Shown: positions 14,972-24,264 of the stretch, one piece after another
Numbering within the stretch: position 1 is the stretch's first letter
Layout: the number at the start of each line of letters is the position of its first letter
Assembly (NCBI RefSeq): GCF_029937855.1
Contig: NZ_JAPYPC010000015.1
Location: 1 to 64,000, forward strand
Origin: Christiangramia sp.
Lineage (GTDB): Bacteria > Bacteroidota > Bacteroidia > Flavobacteriales > Flavobacteriaceae
Direction of reading: 5' to 3'
Length of the DNA: 64,000 nt
Notes under the pieces: model-generated
Seen by the model: the letters and a program-made list of their open reading frames with translations, nothing else
Told to the model about the DNA's origin: nothing
Database searches by the model: none
Made by a program: the position numbers and the translations under genes

Positions 14972-16777
14972 ATGGAATTATATCTAACCGTTGCGATAAT
15001 CATCATAGGGATCATTCTCTTTGTGCGCGATTATTTCTCGATAGATACTACTTCCATTATCATAATGGCTCTTTTTATCGTTTCCGGCGTTTTAAGTCCA
15101 GAAGAGGGATTTTCAGGATTCAATCATCCTGCAACTATTACTCTGGGCTGTATGTTTGTGGTGAGTGCCGCCGTTTTCAAATCTGGACTTATAGATGGGC
15201 TGAGTGCAAAACTCATTAAAATTGCCCGCATCAATTATTTCTTCGCACTGGTTTCGCTGTGTATTACCTCCGCGGTATTATCAGCATTTATAAATGATTC
15301 CGCGGTTGTAGCTATCTTAATACCGGTTGCTTTACTGGTATGTCGTGAAGCAAACATTAGTCCTGCAAGGTTACTTATTCCCATTTCCTTTTCGGCTTTA
15401 TTCGGCGGCACCTGTACCCTTATAGGCACTTCCACCAATATCCTCGTTAGCAGTTATGCGGAAAAACTTGGTTCGGAAGCTTTTGGAATGTTTGAATTTT
15501 CTCTTGCAGCATTGTGCCTACTTGGTATTGGACTAACCTATATTTTCATTGCAGGACCTATTTTGTTACCGAAAAGAGATCTTCCTGAAGACACCGGCTT
15601 GAAAAAGGAAGCTGAAAAATACATGGCAGAGATTGAGCTTCTTACCGAAAGTGATGATGTAGATATGCCTATTTCAGAATCTAAACTGGTAACCGATTAT
15701 AAAGTTCAAATTCTCAGAATAAAAAGAAAACATTACAGGGTTTATGAAATTAATGGAGAAACGGTGTTAAGGGAAAATGACCTCATTAGAATACTGGTAG
15801 ATCCTGTAAACCTGGCGAAACTTAAACTTAAGAAGGGGTTGAAAGTAATTGGTGACAAAGAAAATATACTCAATGTAAAACCAAATGATAAAATTGCTCC
15901 AAAAAGTGCTCCACAAAATGAGGAGAAAAAGATTTATGAAGTGATGATCCCTTATGGTTCTGAACTTGCCGGGAGATCCATAACTCAGCTTAATTTCAGA
16001 AGCACTTATTACGCTTCGGTTTTAGCGATTAGACATCGAAAAGAAACTATTACCGAAGATGTTTCAAAAGTTACTATAAGGGAAGGTGATATGATGTTAT
16101 TATTCGCTTCAGAAAAAGCAATTTCGTTGCTTACTTCTGAAAAGCTTATTGTCACCCTTTCAGAATACCAGGGAAGAAGGGTGGATTATAAAAAGGCAAT
16201 ACCGGCACTGCTTATTGTAATTGGGGTAGTAAGCGCAGCCGCCTTCAATATTACTTCAATCTTAATAAGCGCTATGGTGGGAAGCCTTTTACTCGTTACC
16301 CTTACCATTTTAAAACCCCAGGAGGCTTATGAAGCAATTGAATGGAAAGTAATATTCATGATTGCGGGAGTACTTTCCATGGGTAAGGCGCTGGAAAAAA
16401 CGGGGGGATCTGACATTATCTCCCAATATATCTATGAATCCCTCGGAAATATGGATCCCAGATATACCCTCAGCTTAATTTTCCTTTTTACATTTTTATC
16501 CACTAATGTATTATCCAGCAAAGCTGCTGCTGCTTTAATGACGCCTATTGTTATTAGTCTCGCCGCTGCAATGCAGGTTAGTGAAAAACCATTTTTAATT
16601 GGCGTTATGTTTGCCTGCTCCTTAACTTTTATGACTCCAGTGAGTTATCCAGTGAATACTATGGTGTATGCTCCGGGAAATTATACCTTCAGGGATTTTC
16701 TAAAGTTCGGGACACCGCTTAACTTTATCATCTGGATCGCCGCATCTTTTGTAATACCCATATTTTTTCCTTTTTAA
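14972..16777 (+). CDS. SLC13/DASS-family transporter with two TrkA-C domains
   Basis: A 601-residue inner-membrane permease. Hydrophobic segments cover residues 1-200, followed by two soluble RCK/TrkA-C-like domains (~215-290 and ~320-400), then more membrane segments (~410-600). The ion/substrate motifs of the family are visible as NDSAVVAILIPVA and GTCTLIGTSTNILVSSYA in the first half and FTFLSTNVLSSKAAAALMTP with MTPVSYPVNTMVYAPG in the second. Members carry sulfate, di- or tricarboxylates with Na+. Substrate cannot be assigned. It sits 28 nt after the secreted amidohydrolase fusion and 2 nt before the DUF202 gene. Confidence 0.87.
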   Translation: MELYLTVAIIIIGIILFVRDYFSIDTTSIIIMALFIVSGVLSPEEGFSGFNHPATITLGCMFVVSAAVFKSGLIDGLSAKLIKIARINYFFALVSLCITSAVLSAFINDSAVVAILIPVALLVCREANISPARLLIPISFSALFGGTCTLIGTSTNILVSSYAEKLGSEAFGMFEFSLAALCLLGIGLTYIFIAGPILLPKRDLPEDTGLKKEAEKYMAEIELLTESDDVDMPISESKLVTDYKVQILRIKRKHYRVYEINGETVLRENDLIRILVDPVNLAKLKLKKGLKVIGDKENILNVKPNDKIAPKSAPQNEEKKIYEVMIPYGSELAGRSITQLNFRSTYYASVLAIRHRKETITEDVSKVTIREGDMMLLFASEKAISLLTSEKLIVTLSEYQGRRVDYKKAIPALLIVIGVVSAAAFNITSILISAMVGSLLLVTLTILKPQEAYEAIEWKVIFMIAGVLSMGKALEKTGGSDIISQYIYESLGNMDPRYTLSLIFLFTFLSTNVLSSKAAAALMTPIVISLAAAMQVSEKPFLIGVMFACSLTFMTPVSYPVNTMVYAPGNYTFRDFLKFGTPLNFIIWIAASFVIPIFFPF

Positions 16778-16779
16778 TT

Positions 16780-17112
16780 ATGAGAAGAGTAAAACTGCAT
16801 AATCCTTTTAAAACAAGAATCATTGATGAGAAACTCGTGAGAGAACATCTGGCACTGGAAAGAACAAAACTCGCTAATGAAAGAACTCTTTTGTCTTACA
16901 TCAGGGCTTCCATCTATCTTTTAATTAGTGGATTAGCTCTACTTCAGATAAAAGAATATCAGGGGATCAGTTTAATGTGGGTAGGTTATCTTGCTTTATT
17001 TATTTGTATACTCTTCCTATTAGTTGGAATTTCAAGGTATATTGCCCTGGAAAGAAAACTTAATAACCTGCTTAGAGACGACGATTCGGAAGAATCTGAA
17101 CACTCCAAATAA
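16780..17112 (+). CDS. DUF202 (YidH-like) membrane protein
   Basis: A 110-residue protein with the DUF202 signature: a charged segment REHLALERTKLANERTLLSYIRAS followed by two membrane helices (~45-65 and ~70-90). The cited signature is residues 22-45; key marks are ALERTKLANERT and LSYIR. Function is unknown for the family. It begins 2 nt after the transporter stop and is probably cotranscribed. Confidence 0.85.
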   Translation: MRRVKLHNPFKTRIIDEKLVREHLALERTKLANERTLLSYIRASIYLLISGLALLQIKEYQGISLMWVGYLALFICILFLLVGISRYIALERKLNNLLRDDDSEESEHSK

Positions 17113-17118
17113 CCAGAA

Positions 17119-17472
17119 GTGATTCAGCAAATAGTCCACTATTCCCTGCATTTTTTAGCGATAGGTGCCATCGCTTATTTCTACGATCGCGAGAAGTGGT
17201 TAAAATACTGGCTTACTCTTGCAGCTACGATGCTCGTAGACCTGGATCATCTTGTAGCCAATCCCATTTTTGATCCTGAACGCTGTGGTATAGGTTTTCA
17301 TCCCCTTCATTCTGAACTGGCGATTACCGCCTATGTTCTTGGAATGGTTTTTATAAAACATAAAATAATCCGACTTATCTGCATCGGATTATTCTTTCAT
17401 ATGTTCACAGATTTTATTGACTGTATCTGGACGTATGCCAGCTGCGCTCCCTGTCTTCAGGATATATTTTAA
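17119..17472 (+). CDS. DUF6122-like membrane protein
   Basis: A 117-residue hydrophobic protein starting at GTG 17119, 6 nt after the DUF202 gene; no ATG start is available. It has about three to four membrane helices. Conserved polar motifs are DLDHLVANP (~42-50), GFHPLHSE (~60-67) and HMFTDFIDC near the C-terminus. The His/Asp pattern recalls the YdjM/LexA-associated metal-dependent membrane hydrolases, and the closest label I can give is DUF6122. Its stop codon overlaps the stop codon of the convergent DUF302 gene. Confidence 0.7.
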   Translation: MIQQIVHYSLHFLAIGAIAYFYDREKWLKYWLTLAATMLVDLDHLVANPIFDPERCGIGFHPLHSELAITAYVLGMVFIKHKIIRLICIGLFFHMFTDFIDCIWTYASCAPCLQDIF

Positions 17473-18416
17473 TTCCCGGTTGCTGTATTAGACAAATTAT
17501 CCAGGGCATTAGCAATGGTTTCCAAAACTTCTTCCGGTCCTTCTATATCATGCCTTCCTGCAATGAAATATGGATCGTTATAGGAAACAAATACCTCTTC
17601 TTCTTCATTTTCCCAAACCAACATTTTTTGTGGCAGATCTAAACCAATACTTTGACCCTGTTGCATTAATGGAGTACCTAAGTTAGGATTACCAAAAATG
17701 ATAATTTTTGTCGGATTCAATTCCAGGCCAACGCTTGCCGCATTTTTCTGGTGATCTAATTCTGCAATAATTAAAATATTTGGATTGGAACTTAAAGCGC
17801 TTCTCAAACTACTATATGTTTCTTCTAAACTTTTAGAACTATTTTTTGTTATAATCCCTGCCCCCGAAGCGACTTCCTGATCGGCCGAAGCCATTATAGT
17901 AGATTTTGTAGCACCAGAAATCAAATTTTCCAGGGATCCCGAAATTTTATCCAAAGTGGAAACACCTTCCAGATCATGACGGGATTCAAGATAATTCACA
18001 CTATTATAAAGTGCTATATTATTTTTATTTTCGTCTCTATAAAACAAAACTTTCTGTGGCAAATCCAGTCCGGCTAGCTGATTTCGTTGCATAAGTGGAG
18101 TACCTAATTGTGGATTTCCAAAAAATATAATTTTAGTATAATTCAATTTTTCGCCAATGGAATTTGCATTTTTTGAGTGATCTACTTCTGCAACAATTCC
18201 AATAGCATCATTCTTTTTTAGATCTTGCTTTAATTGATTATAAGCTCCGGGTGCAGCCACTTGACTGTTAGAATATTTTGTGCCTACAGGAAATTGTGTT
18301 TCGTCTAAATTAGCTTCAGCAGAAGCATCTGCACTAACTAAAGATTCTCTGGTATCATTCTGAGAACAGGAGGAAAATCCCATTACCAGGCTCAACATTA
18401 ATAGTATCTTTCTCAT
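17469..18416 (-). CDS. Lipoprotein with two DUF302 domains
   Basis: A 315-residue lipoprotein: MRKILLMLSLVMGFSSC gives a signal peptide with lipobox and Cys17. It contains two DUF302 domains (~60-150 and ~215-300) that are clearly duplicates. FGNPQLGTPLMQ...GLDLPQK in the first matches FGNPNLGTPLMQ...GLDLPQK in the second, and each ends in a Y/F-x-x-x-RHD(L/I)EG motif. DUF302 function is not settled. Its stop overlaps that of the converging DUF6122-like gene. Upstream is a 178-nt gap and the divergent deoxynucleoside kinase gene. Confidence 0.85.
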   Translation of the reverse strand: MRKILLMLSLVMGFSSCSQNDTRESLVSADASAEANLDETQFPVGTKYSNSQVAAPGAYNQLKQDLKKNDAIGIVAEVDHSKNANSIGEKLNYTKIIFFGNPQLGTPLMQRNQLAGLDLPQKVLFYRDENKNNIALYNSVNYLESRHDLEGVSTLDKISGSLENLISGATKSTIMASADQEVASGAGIITKNSSKSLEETYSSLRSALSSNPNILIIAELDHQKNAASVGLELNPTKIIIFGNPNLGTPLMQQGQSIGLDLPQKMLVWENEEEEVFVSYNDPYFIAGRHDIEGPEEVLETIANALDNLSNTATGN

Positions 18417-18594
18417 ATTATTTATTTTCTCATGAAATTAAAACATAACAAATTGTATTTCAATTAATTAGTATTTTTTAACGGCTAATTGTTAAGTATG
18501 CTAAAAAAATATACCTAGTCTGACTTCTATTACTGCCTTTTTAAATCAATTATTTTATATTTACACTCCTTAATTCAGCCTAAGAAATCAAATT

Positions 18595-19209
18595 ATGCAT
18601 GTAGCCATCGCCGGAAACATTGGTGCAGGAAAGACCACTCTAACCAGATTACTCGCAAAACATTATAAATGGGAAGCACAATTTGAAGATGTACTGGAGA
18701 ACCCTTACCTGGAAGATTTTTACAACAAAATGGAACGCTGGTCGTTTAATCTCCAGATCTATTTTTTAAATAGCAGGTTTCGGCAAATTTTGCAAATTAG
18801 AGAAAGTGGAAAGAAGATAATTCAAGATAGAACGATCTATGAAGACGCTTATATCTTTGCGCCCAATCTTCATGCGATGGGTTTGATGACTAATCGGGAT
18901 TTTGAGAATTATAAATCTTTATTTGATCTTATGGAAAGTGTGGTGCAGGGTCCGGATCTCCTTATTTATTTGAGAAGTAGTATTCCTAATCTGGTAGCCC
19001 AAATCCATAGCCGTGGAAGGGATTATGAGAATTCAATCTCAATTGATTATTTAAGCAGGCTAAATGAACGTTATGAGGCCTGGATTCATGACTATGATAA
19101 AGGAAACTTATTGATAATTGATGTAGATAATATTAACTTTGTAAATAATCCTGAAGATCTTGGTGATATCATAAACCGTATTGACGGAGAGTTACACGGA
19201 CTTTTTTAA
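18595..19209 (+). CDS. Deoxynucleoside kinase
   Basis: A 204-residue P-loop kinase that phosphorylates deoxynucleosides for nucleotide salvage. The Walker A motif is GNIGAGKTTL (7-16), then QDRTIYEDAYIFA (~82-94, DRx motif) and the LID-region HSRGRDYENSIS (~140-151). Length and motifs fit the bacterial deoxyadenosine/deoxyguanosine kinase family. Base specificity is not visible. The fatty-acid hydroxylase-like gene starts 1 nt after its stop, so the two are cotranscribed. The thymidylate synthase and DHFR genes of the same nucleotide metabolism lie elsewhere in the window. Confidence 0.92.
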   Translation: MHVAIAGNIGAGKTTLTRLLAKHYKWEAQFEDVLENPYLEDFYNKMERWSFNLQIYFLNSRFRQILQIRESGKKIIQDRTIYEDAYIFAPNLHAMGLMTNRDFENYKSLFDLMESVVQGPDLLIYLRSSIPNLVAQIHSRGRDYENSISIDYLSRLNERYEAWIHDYDKGNLLIIDVDNINFVNNPEDLGDIINRIDGELHGLF

Positions 19210-19210
19210 A

Positions 19211-19891
19211 ATGAAAATGAATATGGAATCGACTAAATTAAAAAGACCAAAGCACAAAGGTTCACCTAAATTATTCAATAATCCCATTCTTGAAAAACTT
19301 ACCCACACACATATTTCTATCCCATTAATTATTTTTGGGGTGATCGCTGCGGCTCTGGTTTATTATGGTCTTATAGAAAAAGGATTTGAGGCACCAGCTA
19401 TGATAGGGCTATTTTTGGCGGGATTATTTTTCTTCACCTTTATTGAATATGTGATGCACAGATACCTATATCATATTCCTGCTACCACTCCCAGAAAACA
19501 GAAAATTTCCTATACCATGCATGGAGTACACCATGATTATCCAAAAGATAAATCTCGACTTGCCATGCCTCCATTATTAAGTCTTATTATAGCCACTGTA
19601 CTTTTTATAATATACAGGGCGGTCCTAGGGGATTATGTCTTTGGATTTCTTGCAGGATTCTTAATTGGCTATGCGGGATATTTAGCAGTACATTATTCTG
19701 TACACGCGTTTAAAGTACCTAACAACTTTTTAAAGATATTATGGCATCATCATAGTATTCATCATTACAGGGAACCAGATCGCGCCTTTGGAGTTTCATC
19801 TCCGCTCTGGGACCAAATTTTTAGAACAATGCCGAGAAAGGCTCCCAATAGTAAGAAAGCCGCTGTAGGAACCAGTATTGATCCAAGTTAG
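19211..19891 (+). CDS. Sterol desaturase / fatty acid hydroxylase family membrane protein
   Basis: A 226-residue integral membrane protein with four or so helices and the di-iron histidine motifs of the family: HRYLYH, HGVHHDYP, HYSVH and HHHSIHH. Spacing resembles fatty acid 2-hydroxylase (Scs7/FA2H), so hydroxylation of sphingolipid or sulfonolipid acyl chains is a reasonable guess; the lipid substrate is not shown by sequence. I chose ATG 19211, 1 nt after the upstream stop. An upstream TTG at 19181 would add ten residues overlapping the kinase gene and is less likely. A strong bidirectional terminator follows. Confidence 0.85.
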   Translation: MKMNMESTKLKRPKHKGSPKLFNNPILEKLTHTHISIPLIIFGVIAAALVYYGLIEKGFEAPAMIGLFLAGLFFFTFIEYVMHRYLYHIPATTPRKQKISYTMHGVHHDYPKDKSRLAMPPLLSLIIATVLFIIYRAVLGDYVFGFLAGFLIGYAGYLAVHYSVHAFKVPNNFLKILWHHHSIHHYREPDRAFGVSSPLWDQIFRTMPRKAPNSKKAAVGTSIDPS

Positions 19892-19920
19892 AAATACTTA
19901 AACTTTAGAGAAATTATTAA

Positions 19921-19957
19921 AATCGGTAAGCTAATTTTAGATTACCGATTTTTTTTA
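19921..19957. terminator. Bidirectional terminator
   Basis: AATCGGTAA pairs with TTACCGATT around a 12-nt loop and is followed by eight T residues on the plus strand. It lies between converging genes (hydroxylase ends at 19891; App1 phosphatase stop at 19955), so it may serve both. Confidence 0.85.
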
Positions 19958-20992
19958 TTGGATAAATCCGTTTTCGCGGGCATGTTTCTCCGCTTCGTTG
20001 GAATTTTCAGCCAGTAATACAGGCACGGTATCAAATTCATCAATTAAACTACGTACCCGCTGCATTTGCTTTTTATGTTTAACGCTACGCAAATAAATAG
20101 CCATAATCCTGTCTGAATATTGCGCAGCGATTTCCGTATAAATACTTGCATCATGCTCCCCGCTATCACCAATTAAAATGAATTTCATATCAGGATAGGT
20201 CTTAAGAATATTGGTAATCTCCTTCTGTTTATGCGGTTTTTCAGGTTTTAGAGATCTGTCAAATGGTGTTACGAAATCTCTCAGTAAAATAGGCCCTTTA
20301 GGAAAACCATTATGATCCAGAAATAATTTTAAATATTCATATAAATTCCACGGACTGTTACTCAGATAGAAAATTGGGTTTTTTGATTCGCCAGATACTC
20401 CTTCATGAAGTTTTTGATATAAATCTGGTGCTCCCTTAAAAGAAATTCTCGCATAGGCGTTGGTAAGTAGTGAATTTTTTAAAAGACGTAGCTTTAAAAA
20501 GGAGGTGACACCAGTTTGCAAAATAGTGTCATCTATATCACTAATCACTCCATATTCAGCCTCTACGTGAGGTACTAAAAATTCTCCTTGTGCCGGATTG
20601 TTGATTAATTCTGTTTTTGAAGCCAGCTCATTTCTATAATAAACTTCATATTCCAGCCAACCTTCTTTATCGGCATGCTCGGCAAGGTTTTCGTTTATGG
20701 TTTTATCAAAAATAAAATACCCCTCATCGTTGGTTGTGCCGGTTAAGTTCACTTTATCACGAAGAATCAATCGCATCTCTGCATCCGGGATCTCAAAACT
20801 GTCAAATTGTTTCCAGGTATTTTTTATCGTTTTCCATATAGACTGGTCTTTAACAATATGAAGTGGTTCGTTATCCAGGACCCGACCTTTAATATATAAG
20901 TGAGAATAAGTACCATAACTTCTATAGGGCAAAATAAAAACCTGATCCAGATTTTTGTATCTGCCCAAAACTTTTTTGAAACGTTTACGCAT
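19955..20992 (-). CDS. App1-family phosphatase (DUF2183)
   Basis: A 345-residue protein with an N-terminal beta-rich region (~20-140) and a C-terminal HAD-like catalytic domain whose motif I is DIDDTILQTGVTS (~150-162). Later motifs include YLSNSPWNLYEYL (~208-220) and FILIGDSGEHDASIY (~277-291). The yeast homologue App1 is a phosphatidate phosphatase, so a lipid-phosphate substrate is possible. No signal peptide is visible. It is monocistronic or heads toward the terminator at 19921-19957. Confidence 0.88.
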   Translation of the reverse strand: MRKRFKKVLGRYKNLDQVFILPYRSYGTYSHLYIKGRVLDNEPLHIVKDQSIWKTIKNTWKQFDSFEIPDAEMRLILRDKVNLTGTTNDEGYFIFDKTINENLAEHADKEGWLEYEVYYRNELASKTELINNPAQGEFLVPHVEAEYGVISDIDDTILQTGVTSFLKLRLLKNSLLTNAYARISFKGAPDLYQKLHEGVSGESKNPIFYLSNSPWNLYEYLKLFLDHNGFPKGPILLRDFVTPFDRSLKPEKPHKQKEITNILKTYPDMKFILIGDSGEHDASIYTEIAAQYSDRIMAIYLRSVKHKKQMQRVRSLIDEFDTVPVLLAENSNEAEKHARENGFIQ

Positions 20993-21075
20993 TAAGGCTG
21001 GTAGTTTTTTTTCAATTTAACTTATATTCTCAAAAGCCTCATAAATAGTAGGAATTTTTATAAATTATTTAATAT

Positions 21076-23484
21076 TTATAATTTATTAAGATGAGATAAA
21101 GCTTCTTCCATATCTATTTTTTCATGAAGCACTGACTGAAAAATGTCTTGATTTTCCTGAAGTCTGTCCGGCATATTCTGAATATTGAAATCTGTGATTT
21201 TTAATCCTTTCTTGAGTTCTTTCCAATCTAAAGGAGCCGAAACCGGAGCTCCCGGTTTTGGTCTTACGCAATATGCTGAAGCAAGGGTTTGTCCGCGGCG
21301 ATTTTGCAAATAATCCAGATAGATTTTTCCTTTCCTGCTTTTCACCGCCCGCTGCATACTGGTAAGGCCTTTGGTTCTTTCCTGTATAAAATAACAGATC
21401 AATTTGGTAAAATCACGGGCTTCTTCATAGGTGTAAGCGGCTTGAAGTGGAAGATAAATATGAAGTCCGCTGGAACCTGAAGTTTTTAAATATGCTTTAA
21501 TCTTAGCTTTGTCCAGGATTTCTTTTGCCACCTGGGCTACTTCTATGACCTCATCAAAACTATTCTTATCTGAAGGATCCAGATCGATCACCGAATAATC
21601 CGGTTTATCCAGATTGGAAATTCTTGAATTCCAGGGATTTATTTCAATACATCCCAAATTGGCCATGTATAATAAAGTCGCTTCATTCTGGCAAAGAAGA
21701 TATTTTATCTCTTTATCGGCAGATTTTGAGAATATCTGTTCTGTTTCTACCCAGGATTCTAAAAGTCCCTCATTATCTTTCTGATAAAATCCTTTTTTAT
21801 CGATTCCGTTGGGATGTCTATGTAAATTCTGAGGTCTATCCTTAAGATATGGTAATATATAATCTGAAATTTTTATATAATAATCGATAAGATCATATTT
21901 CCGAAGCCCAGAATCTGGCCAATAGATTTTTTCCAGATTGGTGAGTTTTACTTCTTTGCCGTTTATCTCTAGAGCATTTGAAGAAGATGTTCTTTTCTGC
22001 TTTTTCGGTTCCTGAGGCAATTCGCTATTGATATCCTCCGAAGATTTATCCTTCCGTAAACCTTTAAATACCGGGTGTCTCATCCTACCGGCTGAAGTCC
22101 ATTCAGAAAAAATCACTTCGCATACCAGCTCCGGTTTGATCCAATTCGCTTTTCTACCTTTTAAATTAGGTTTCATATTAAAAGGAATAGCAGGAGTTTC
22201 AAGCTCCTTCATTTTTTTCAGTAATTCTACCTGAGTTTTATTTGAAAAACCTGTCCCACAGTTTCCTACATACACAAGTTTATCTTCTTTTAAAATTCCA
22301 AGAATTAGAGAACCAAAAACAGATCCTTCTGAATCAGTATATCCACAAATAAGTGCTTCCAGGCTCTCATTCGCTTTAACTTTTAACCATTTTTCAGTTC
22401 TATAACCCGGTGTGTAGGTAGAATCGGCTTTTTTAGCCATTACACCTTCCATCCCCGCATCGATCGCTTTCTGATAGAAAGCTGTGCCCATTCCCTCTAT
22501 ATGATCACAATAGACAGCTATGTTGGTTTCTTCAAGCGCGTTCGGGATTAGGCTCTTGCGCTCCAGTAATTTTAAATCCAGCATACTATGCCCATTAAGG
22601 TAGAGCATATCGAAAACATAAAATTTTAAAGTTCCTTTAGTCTGCGGACTATAATTCTGTAATTTTTGAAAATCGGGAATACCATTTTTATCTACCACCA
22701 CCACCTCACCATCCAGAATGGCTTCATGGGGAATATTTTCCAGGTCCTCTACCAGATTCGGAAATTTGGTATTATAAGAAATACCATTTCGGGAATGAAG
22801 AGTGACTTCTCCATTATCAACATGGGCAATAAGCCGGTAGCCATCCCATTTTAGCTCATAGATCCAATTGGGATCGTTGAAAATCTTTTTCGTGGTAGAA
22901 GCTAGCATTGGTTTTACTGTATCCCTAAACTCCAGCTCCACTACTTTGCCTGGTTTTTTAGCGGCTATTTCTATTAGTTCTTCTGCATCATAATCAAATT
23001 CTGTAGAACTTTCATCTTTTTTCTTAATTAGCAGCCATTGATTTTTCTTCTCTCCCCGGTTTGTTCTTACCAGAGCAAACTCCCCTTTTAGCTTTTTTCC
23101 GAAGAATTTAATTTTAAGATTTCCTGCATGAAACTGCTTGGAAAAATCTTTTGAAGTTGCCGACTGGAAAGTCCCTTCATCCCAAATTTGCATTTCCCCT
23201 GCTCCATAATTTCCTTTAGGAATGCTGCCCTGAAAAGTCAAATATTTTATCGGGTGATCCTCTGTTTGAATGGCCAGTCTTTTATCTTTTGGATTCATCG
23301 AAGGACCTTTGGGAACTGCCCAACTTTTAAGAACTCCACCTATTTCCAGTCTTAGATCGTAATGCAGCCTACTGGCCTGGTGGCGCTGAATTACAAATCT
23401 CTGCTTATCTTCCGTAGAAATTTCGGCTTCGGGCTCCGGTGTGTTTTTAAAATCCCTTTTCTGAATATAATCCTCGAGGCTCAT
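21076..23484 (-). CDS. ligD: ATP-dependent DNA ligase LigD (PE-ligase-polymerase)
   Basis: An 802-residue multidomain NHEJ ligase. Residues ~28-155 are the 3'-phosphoesterase domain (RHQASRLHYDLRLE, WAVPKGPS). Residues ~190-480 are the ATP-dependent ligase with the adenylated Lys212 in ELKWDGYR and EGVMAKK as motif IV. Residues ~515-800 are the primase-like polymerase (LTNLEKIYWPDSG, DLDPSD metal ligands, SGSSGLHIYLPL). This PE-Lig-Pol order differs from Mycobacterium (Pol-PE-Lig) and is similar to that seen in other bacteria. ku lies 3 nt upstream, so the two are coexpressed. It repairs double-strand breaks without a homologous template. Confidence 0.96.
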   Translation of the reverse strand: MSLEDYIQKRDFKNTPEPEAEISTEDKQRFVIQRHQASRLHYDLRLEIGGVLKSWAVPKGPSMNPKDKRLAIQTEDHPIKYLTFQGSIPKGNYGAGEMQIWDEGTFQSATSKDFSKQFHAGNLKIKFFGKKLKGEFALVRTNRGEKKNQWLLIKKKDESSTEFDYDAEELIEIAAKKPGKVVELEFRDTVKPMLASTTKKIFNDPNWIYELKWDGYRLIAHVDNGEVTLHSRNGISYNTKFPNLVEDLENIPHEAILDGEVVVVDKNGIPDFQKLQNYSPQTKGTLKFYVFDMLYLNGHSMLDLKLLERKSLIPNALEETNIAVYCDHIEGMGTAFYQKAIDAGMEGVMAKKADSTYTPGYRTEKWLKVKANESLEALICGYTDSEGSVFGSLILGILKEDKLVYVGNCGTGFSNKTQVELLKKMKELETPAIPFNMKPNLKGRKANWIKPELVCEVIFSEWTSAGRMRHPVFKGLRKDKSSEDINSELPQEPKKQKRTSSSNALEINGKEVKLTNLEKIYWPDSGLRKYDLIDYYIKISDYILPYLKDRPQNLHRHPNGIDKKGFYQKDNEGLLESWVETEQIFSKSADKEIKYLLCQNEATLLYMANLGCIEINPWNSRISNLDKPDYSVIDLDPSDKNSFDEVIEVAQVAKEILDKAKIKAYLKTSGSSGLHIYLPLQAAYTYEEARDFTKLICYFIQERTKGLTSMQRAVKSRKGKIYLDYLQNRRGQTLASAYCVRPKPGAPVSAPLDWKELKKGLKITDFNIQNMPDRLQENQDIFQSVLHEKIDMEEALSHLNKL

Positions 23485-23487
23485 TTT

Positions 23488-24264
23488 CTATGAGGCTTTA
23501 CCTTTTTTCTTTTTGTCCAGACTGGCTTTCAATTGCGCCATAAGATCTTTAGCCGGGGTTGGGTCACTTTTAAATTCTTTTACTTCAGTCTTTTTACCGG
23601 TAGCTTTAGATTCGATAATTTTTAGTAACTGATCGTTGTAAACATCTTTATACTTTTTGAAATCGAATTTAGTGGTATACTGTTCAATTAAGGAAACCGC
23701 CATATCCACTTCTTTCTTTTTTACCGTTGCTTTGGACATTTTAAGTTCAGAGGGATTTCTTATCTCATCCATAAATCGAATCACATGTAAGACGAGAACC
23801 TTTTTATAAACTCCAATAAGGCTAAGATGTTCTTTTTGCCTCATCACAAAAGTAGCCACCCCAAGCTTACCGGTCTCCTTGAGTGAATCCCTTAGAAGAT
23901 TATAAGACTTCCCTCCTTCTTTTTGTGGTTCCAGAAAATAAGGTTTTTTGAAGAGCACATCGGCGACTTCGCTCTCCTCTATAAATTCCTCGATATCTAT
24001 GGTTTTGCTTTTTTTAAGGTTTGCTTTTTCAAAATCTTCTTTCTCCAAAATAACATAACCCTCGTCTTTCTTAAAACCTTTGACGATATCTTTCCACTCC
24101 ACTTCCTTGCCGGTGTCTTCGTTCACCCTTTTATAACGGATCTTACCATTATCGCGTCTATCCAGCATATCCAGATCGAGTTTACGATCTTCAGATCCGG
24201 AGTACAGTTTTACCGGGATAGAAACCAGTCCAAAGCTTATAGAGCCATTCCAGATTGATCTCAT
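23488..24264 (-). CDS. ku: Ku DNA end-binding protein
   Basis: A 258-residue prokaryotic Ku that forms a ring on DNA ends and recruits LigD. It opens MRSIWNGSISFGLVSIPVKLY, typical of the family (start motif WNGSISFGLVSIPV). The core ends near residue 210, followed by a Lys-rich C-terminal tail (KASLDKKKKGKAS) that in other Ku proteins helps DNA or LigD binding. It is flanked by a small Rho-N-like gene with no intergenic base (24265) and by ligD 3 nt downstream. Confidence 0.96.
   Translation of the reverse strand: MRSIWNGSISFGLVSIPVKLYSGSEDRKLDLDMLDRRDNGKIRYKRVNEDTGKEVEWKDIVKGFKKDEGYVILEKEDFEKANLKKSKTIDIEEFIEESEVADVLFKKPYFLEPQKEGGKSYNLLRDSLKETGKLGVATFVMRQKEHLSLIGVYKKVLVLHVIRFMDEIRNPSELKMSKATVKKKEVDMAVSLIEQYTTKFDFKKYKDVYNDQLLKIIESKATGKKTEVKEFKSDPTPAKDLMAQLKASLDKKKKGKAS

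Noticed and set aside
19181-19211. Upstream TTG start for the fatty-acid hydroxylase-like gene
   Set aside because: It overlaps the kinase gene and adds polar residues not typical of the family; ATG 19211 directly follows the kinase stop.
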